A stretch of DNA of 64,000 nt from Pseudomonas abietaniphila (lineage in GTDB: Bacteria > Pseudomonadota > Gammaproteobacteria > Pseudomonadales > Pseudomonadaceae), in assembly GCF_039697315.1 (NCBI RefSeq), contig NZ_CP155619.1:3534001-3598000 (forward strand), written 5' to 3'. Numbering within the stretch: the stretch's first letter is position 1; the number at the start of each line of letters is the position of its first letter. Both the position numbers and the translations under genes were made by a program. The notes beneath the pieces are model-generated. The model ran no database searches and had not been told where the DNA came from. It worked only from the letters and a program-made list of their open reading frames with translations. Shown in pieces: positions 59,132-64,000 of the stretch.

Positions 59132-62100
59132 ATGAAAGCAGGTCTGTACCATCCAGAAGAATTCAAGGATAACTGTGGTTTCGGCCTGATCGCCCATATG
59201 CAAGGCGAGCCCAGTCATCACCTGTTGCAGACGGCTATCGAAGCCCTGACCTGCATGACCCACCGTGGTGGGATCAACGCCGACGGCAAGACCGGTGACG
59301 GTTGCGGGCTGTTGATTCAAAAACCCGACATGTTCCTGCGCGCTGTGGCCAAAGAGCAGTTCAGCGTCGAGCTGCCGCGTCAATATTGCGTGGGCATGGT
59401 TTTCCTCAACCAGGACGATGCCAAGGCGCAGGCTGCTCGCGAGAACATGAATCGCGAAATCCTCGCTGAAGGCCTGACCCTGATCGGCTGGCGCGAAGTG
59501 CCGATCGACACCAGCGTGCTGGGGCGTCTGGCGCTGGAGCGTCTGCCGAAGATCGAGCAAGTATTCATCGGTGGCGAAGGCCTGAGCGATCAGGAATTCG
59601 CGATCAAACTGTTCTGTGCCCGTCGCCGTTCGTCAGTGGCCAACGCCGCTGACACCGATCACTACATCTGCAGCTTTTCGCACAAGACCATCATCTACAA
59701 AGGCCTGATGATGCCGCGTGACCTCACGGCATTCTATCCAGACCTCAACGACGAGCGCCTGCAAACCGCAATCTGCGTGTTCCACCAGCGCTTCTCGACC
59801 AACACCTTGCCGAAATGGCCGCTGGCTCAGCCGTTCCGCTTCCTCGCCCACAACGGCGAGATCAACACCATCACCGGTAACCGCAACTGGGCGCAGGCCC
59901 GTCGCACCAAGTTCACCAACGAACTGATGGACCTCGACGAGCTGGGTCCATTGGTCAACCGTGTCGGTTCGGACTCCTCGAGCATGGACAACATGCTGGA
60001 GCTGATGGTGACGGGCGGCATCGACCTGTTCCGCGGCGTGCGCATGCTCGTGCCGCCTGCATGGCAGAACGTTGAGACCATGGACCCGGATCTGCGGGCG
60101 TTCTATGAATTCAACTCCATGCACATGGAGCCATGGGACGGCCCGGCCGGTATCGTGATGACCGAAGGTCGCCACGCCGTCTGCCTGCTCGACCGTAACG
60201 GTCTGCGTCCGGCGCGCTGGGTCACCACCAAGAACGGCTACATCACCCTGGCCTCGGAAATCGGCGTGTGGAACTACACGCCGGAAGACGTCATTGCCAA
60301 GGGCCGTGTGGGCCCGGGCCAGATCTTCGCCGTGGACACCGAAACCGGTCAGATCCTCGACACCGACGCCATCGACAGCCGTCTGAAGTCGCGCCACCCG
60401 TACAAGCAGTGGCTGCGCAAGAACGCACTGCGCATCCAGGCCACCCTGGAGGATCACGATCACGGTTCGGCGTTCTACAACCCGGATCAGCTCAAGCAGT
60501 ACATGAAGATGTTCCAAGTCACGTTCGAAGAGCGCGACCAGGTGCTGCGTCCTTTGGGCGAGCAAGGTCAGGAAGCGGTCGGCTCCATGGGCGACGACAC
60601 GCCGATGGCTGTACTGTCGCGCCGTGTGCGCACGCCGTACGACTATTTCCGTCAGCAGTTCGCGCAGGTGACCAACCCGCCGATCGACCCGCTGCGTGAA
60701 GCCATCGTCATGTCGCTGGAAGTCTGCCTCGGTGCCGAGCGCAACATCTTCCAGGAGTCGCCGGAGCATGCTTCCCGCGTGATCCTGAGCTCGCCGGTCA
60801 TTTCTCCGGCCAAATGGCGCTCGCTGATGAACCTGGATCGCCCAGGATTCGACCGCGCGATCATCGACCTGAACTACGACGAGAGCATCGGCCTGGAAGC
60901 GGCCGTGCGTAACGTTGCCGATCAGGCTGAGGAGGCCGTGCGTTCCGGTCGTACCCAGGTCGTGCTGAGCGACCGTCATATCGCCCCGGGCAAGCTGCCG
61001 ATTCACGCGTCGCTGGCCACCGGTGCTGTGCACCACCGCCTGACCGAAAAAGGTCTGCGTTGCGACAGCAACATTCTGGTCGAAACCGCGACGGCGCGTG
61101 ACCCGCACCACTTCGCGGTACTGGTTGGCTTCGGTGCGTCAGCGGTGTATCCGTTCCTGGCCTATGAAGTACTGGGCGACCTGATCCGCACCGGCGAAGT
61201 GCTGGGCGATCTGTACGAAGTCTTCAAGAACTACCGCAAAGGCATCACCAAGGGCCTGCTCAAGATCCTGTCGAAGATGGGCATCTCGACCATCGCGTCG
61301 TATCGCGGTGCGCAGCTGTTCGAAGCCATCGGTCTGTCCGAAGAAGTCTGCGACCTCAGCTTCCGTGGCGTGCCGAGCCGCATCAAGGGCGCGCGTTTCG
61401 TCGACATCGAAGACGAGCAGAAGGCGCTGGCCGGCGAAGCCTGGAGCCCGCGCAAGCCGATCCAGCAAGGCGGCCTGCTGAAGTTCGTCTACGGCGGCGA
61501 ATACCACGCCTACAACCCTGACGTGGTAGCGACGTTGCAAGCGGCCGTGCAGCAGGGCGACTACAGCAAATTCAAGGAATACACCGCGCTGGTGGACAAC
61601 CGTCCGGTGTCGATGATCCGCGACCTGTTCAAGGTCAAGGAACTCGATACGCCGTTGTCGATTGACGACATCGAGCCGCTGGAAGCGATCCTCAAGCGTT
61701 TCGACTCGGCGGGTATCTCGCTGGGTGCGCTGTCGCCTGAAGCTCACGAAGCGCTGGCCGAGGCGATGAACCGTCTGGGCGCGCGTTCCAACTCCGGTGA
61801 GGGCGGTGAAGACCCGGCGCGCTACGGCACCATCCGCAGCTCCAAGATCAAGCAGATCGCAACCGGTCGTTTCGGTGTGACGCCAGAGTATCTGGTCAAC
61901 GCCGATGTGCTGCAGATCAAGGTTGCTCAAGGCGCCAAGCCGGGCGAGGGCGGTCAGCTGCCAGGCGGCAAGGTCAACGGCCTGATTGCCAAGCTGCGTT
62001 ACGCAGTGCCAGGCGTGACCCTGATTTCGCCGCCGCCGCACCACGACATCTACTCGATTGAAGACTTGTCGCAGCTGATTTTTGACCTGAAACAGGTCAA

Positions 62101-63577
62101 CCCGTCGGCGCTGGTCTCGGTCAAGCTGGTGGCAGAAGCGGGCGTCGGCACCATCGCTGCCGGTGTTGCGAAGGCTTATGCCGACCTGATCACCATCTCC
62201 GGCTATGACGGCGGTACCGGTGCATCGCCGCTGTCGTCGATCAAGTACGCGGGCTCGCCGTGGGAAATCGGTCTGGCCGAAACCCATCAGACCCTGCGCG
62301 GCAACGACCTGCGCGGCAAGGTCCGGGTGCAGACCGACGGCGGTCTGAAAACCGGTCTGGACGTTATCAAAGCCGCCATCCTAGGTGCCGAGAGCTTCGG
62401 CTTTGGTACTGCTCCGATGATCGCGCTGGGCTGCAAATACCTGCGTATCTGCCACTTGAACAACTGCGCCACCGGCGTGGCGACTCAGAACGAGAAGCTG
62501 CGCAAGGACCACTACATCGGCACCGTCGACATGGTGATCAACTTCTTCACCTACGTGGCTGAAGAAACCCGCGAGTGGCTGGCCCGCCTGGGCGTGCGTT
62601 CGCTGGAAGAACTGATCGGCCGTACCGACCTGCTGGACATCCTGCCGGGCGAAACCGCCAAGCAGCAGCATCTGGACCTGACGCCATTGCTGGGCAGCGA
62701 TCACATTCCGGCTGACAAGCCTCAGTTCAGCCAGGTCGACCGCAACCCGCCGTTCGACAAGGGCCTGCTGGCCGAGAAGATGGTCGAGATGGCGAAGTCG
62801 GCCATCGAGTCCAAGTCCGGCGGCGAATACGCACTGGATATCTGCAACTGCGACCGTTCCATCGGCGCGCGGATTTCCGGCGAAATCGCCAAATTGCACG
62901 GTAACCAGGGCATGAAAGACGCGCCGGTCACCTTCCGCTTCAAGGGTACGGCGGGTCAGAGCTTTGGTGTGTGGAACGCCGGTGGTCTGAACATGTACCT
63001 GGAAGGCGACGCCAACGACTACGTCGGTAAAGGCATGACCGCTGGCAAACTGGTGATCGTGCCGCCTAAAGGCAGCCCGTTCAAAACCCAGGACAGCGCC
63101 ATCATCGGCAACACCTGTCTGTACGGCGCCACGGGCGGCAAGCTTTTTGCTGCCGGAACCGCAGGCGAGCGTTTCGCGGTGCGTAACTCTGGCGCTCACA
63201 CCGTGGTGGAAGGCACGGGTGACCACTGCTGCGAATACATGACGGGCGGCTTCGTCTGCGTACTGGGCAAGACCGGCTACAACTTCGGTTCGGGCATGAC
63301 CGGTGGTTTCGCCTACGTGCTGGATCAGGACAACACCTTCGTTGACCGGGTCAACCACGAACTGGTTGAAATCCAGCGCATCAGCGGCGAAGCGATGGAA
63401 GCCTATCGCAGCCACCTGGAGCGTGTGCTGGCCGAGTATGTGGCGGAAACCGACAGCGAGTGGGGCCGTAATCTCTGGGAAAACCTGGATGACTACCTGC
63501 GTCGCTTCTGGCTGGTGAAGCCTAAGGCTGCAAACCTGAAATCCTTGTTGTCCAGCACCCGCGCAAATCCGCAATAA
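59132..63577 (+). CDS. gltB: Glutamate synthase (NADPH) large subunit
   Basis: 1481 residues from the ATG at 59132, 9 bases after GGTGAG; an in-frame GTG at 59126 is too close to that site. Makes two glutamates from glutamine and 2-oxoglutarate. Class II glutaminase domain with a 14-residue propeptide and the catalytic Cys15 in NCGFGLIAH, a central domain, the FMN-binding barrel (about 800-1180) and Cys1101, Cys1107 and Cys1112 ([12 protein letters not shown]) for the 3Fe-4S cluster, then the GXGXG helix domain ([19 protein letters not shown]). Complete. Works with GltD. Confidence 0.98.
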   Translation: MKAGLYHPEEFKDNCGFGLIAHMQGEPSHHLLQTAIEALTCMTHRGGINADGKTGDGCGLLIQKPDMFLRAVAKEQFSVELPRQYCVGMVFLNQDDAKAQAARENMNREILAEGLTLIGWREVPIDTSVLGRLALERLPKIEQVFIGGEGLSDQEFAIKLFCARRRSSVANAADTDHYICSFSHKTIIYKGLMMPRDLTAFYPDLNDERLQTAICVFHQRFSTNTLPKWPLAQPFRFLAHNGEINTITGNRNWAQARRTKFTNELMDLDELGPLVNRVGSDSSSMDNMLELMVTGGIDLFRGVRMLVPPAWQNVETMDPDLRAFYEFNSMHMEPWDGPAGIVMTEGRHAVCLLDRNGLRPARWVTTKNGYITLASEIGVWNYTPEDVIAKGRVGPGQIFAVDTETGQILDTDAIDSRLKSRHPYKQWLRKNALRIQATLEDHDHGSAFYNPDQLKQYMKMFQVTFEERDQVLRPLGEQGQEAVGSMGDDTPMAVLSRRVRTPYDYFRQQFAQVTNPPIDPLREAIVMSLEVCLGAERNIFQESPEHASRVILSSPVISPAKWRSLMNLDRPGFDRAIIDLNYDESIGLEAAVRNVADQAEEAVRSGRTQVVLSDRHIAPGKLPIHASLATGAVHHRLTEKGLRCDSNILVETATARDPHHFAVLVGFGASAVYPFLAYEVLGDLIRTGEVLGDLYEVFKNYRKGITKGLLKILSKMGISTIASYRGAQLFEAIGLSEEVCDLSFRGVPSRIKGARFVDIEDEQKALAGEAWSPRKPIQQGGLLKFVYGGEYHAYNPDVVATLQAAVQQGDYSKFKEYTALVDNRPVSMIRDLFKVKELDTPLSIDDIEPLEAILKRFDSAGISLGALSPEAHEALAEAMNRLGARSNSGEGGEDPARYGTIRSSKIKQIATGRFGVTPEYLVNADVLQIKVAQGAKPGEGGQLPGGKVNGLIAKLRYAVPGVTLISPPPHHDIYSIEDLSQLIFDLKQVNPSALVSVKLVAEAGVGTIAAGVAKAYADLITISGYDGGTGASPLSSIKYAGSPWEIGLAETHQTLRGNDLRGKVRVQTDGGLKTGLDVIKAAILGAESFGFGTAPMIALGCKYLRICHLNNCATGVATQNEKLRKDHYIGTVDMVINFFTYVAEETREWLARLGVRSLEELIGRTDLLDILPGETAKQQHLDLTPLLGSDHIPADKPQFSQVDRNPPFDKGLLAEKMVEMAKSAIESKSGGEYALDICNCDRSIGARISGEIAKLHGNQGMKDAPVTFRFKGTAGQSFGVWNAGGLNMYLEGDANDYVGKGMTAGKLVIVPPKGSPFKTQDSAIIGNTCLYGATGGKLFAAGTAGERFAVRNSGAHTVVEGTGDHCCEYMTGGFVCVLGKTGYNFGSGMTGGFAYVLDQDNTFVDRVNHELVEIQRISGEAMEAYRSHLERVLAEYVAETDSEWGRNLWENLDDYLRRFWLVKPKAANLKSLLSSTRANPQ

Positions 63578-63590
63578 GGGCAGCTGTCAG

Positions 63591-64000
<410 letters not shown>

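Overview
The window is core chromosome of a fluorescent-type Pseudomonas, most likely from the P. syringae / P. fluorescens side of the genus. Grounds: a medium-chain-length polyhydroxyalkanoate (PHA) locus in the order phaC1-Z-C2-D / phaF-I, opgG-opgH (hrpM), pilMNOPQ next to aroKB and gltBD, a short 422-residue malic enzyme, and many Pseudomonas-type REP inverted repeats of the form TGTAGGAGC...CTTG...CGCGA. From memory, the gene order largely follows one stretch of P. aeruginosa PAO1 (gltD to opgG and beyond). The species cannot be fixed from sequence reading alone. No tRNA, rRNA, IS element, prophage or CRISPR array was seen.

Layout. 1-1625: start of hutC (minus, cut by the window edge) and divergent hutF (histidine degradation) with a dyad operator between them. 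1844-9061: minus-strand genes for a lipocalin with a small lipoprotein, a DUF924 protein, fructose-1,6-bisphosphatase, and an overlapping pair of envelope proteins (DUF3999, DUF2339). 9419-13904: glycogen phosphorylase, then plus-strand proline iminopeptidase and D-aminoacyl-tRNA deacylase. 14169-18784: the opgGH osmoregulated periplasmic glucan operon and its terminator. 18890-23024: two tandem chemoreceptors with HBM-type sensor regions. 23191-29333: a tightly packed minus-strand run ubiE-ubiJ-ubiB-hisI-hisE-tatA-tatB-tatC-rsmE. 29475-36921: the PHA locus, with phaI-phaF on plus converging on phaC1-phaZ-phaC2-phaD on minus. 37274-44946: a DUF971 protein, hslVU, argS with a SPOR-domain protein, and priA. 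45115-47666: rpmE, a secreted nuclease, maeB and a bidirectional terminator. 47758-50235: PBP1A. 50441-58772: pilMNOPQ-aroK-aroB and a DamX-like ATPase/SPOR protein. 59132-64000: gltB and the start of gltD.

How the genes fit together. Most of the window is housekeeping for the cell envelope (glucans, peptidoglycan, Tat export, type IV pilus assembly, septal SPOR proteins), central carbon and nitrogen flow (FBPase, malic enzyme, glutamate synthase, histidine and shikimate steps, ubiquinone), carbon storage (glycogen phosphorylase, PHA) and chemotaxis. I corrected several starts from ribosome-binding sites and overlaps. Non-ATG starts are common here: GTG for hutC, the DUF2339 gene, opgG, rsmE, the nuclease, pilM and aroK; TTG for hslV and the SPOR protein after argS.

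I found no clearly new system. The items most worth a second look are an intrinsic terminator inside the signal-peptide codons of the nuclease gene, a palindrome overlapping the gltB promoter, a structured rpmE leader, an approximately 140-residue Lys/Ala/Asp-rich tail on OpgG, the tandem HBM chemoreceptors, and a set of REP doublets that repeatedly occupy gaps in and around the PHA locus.
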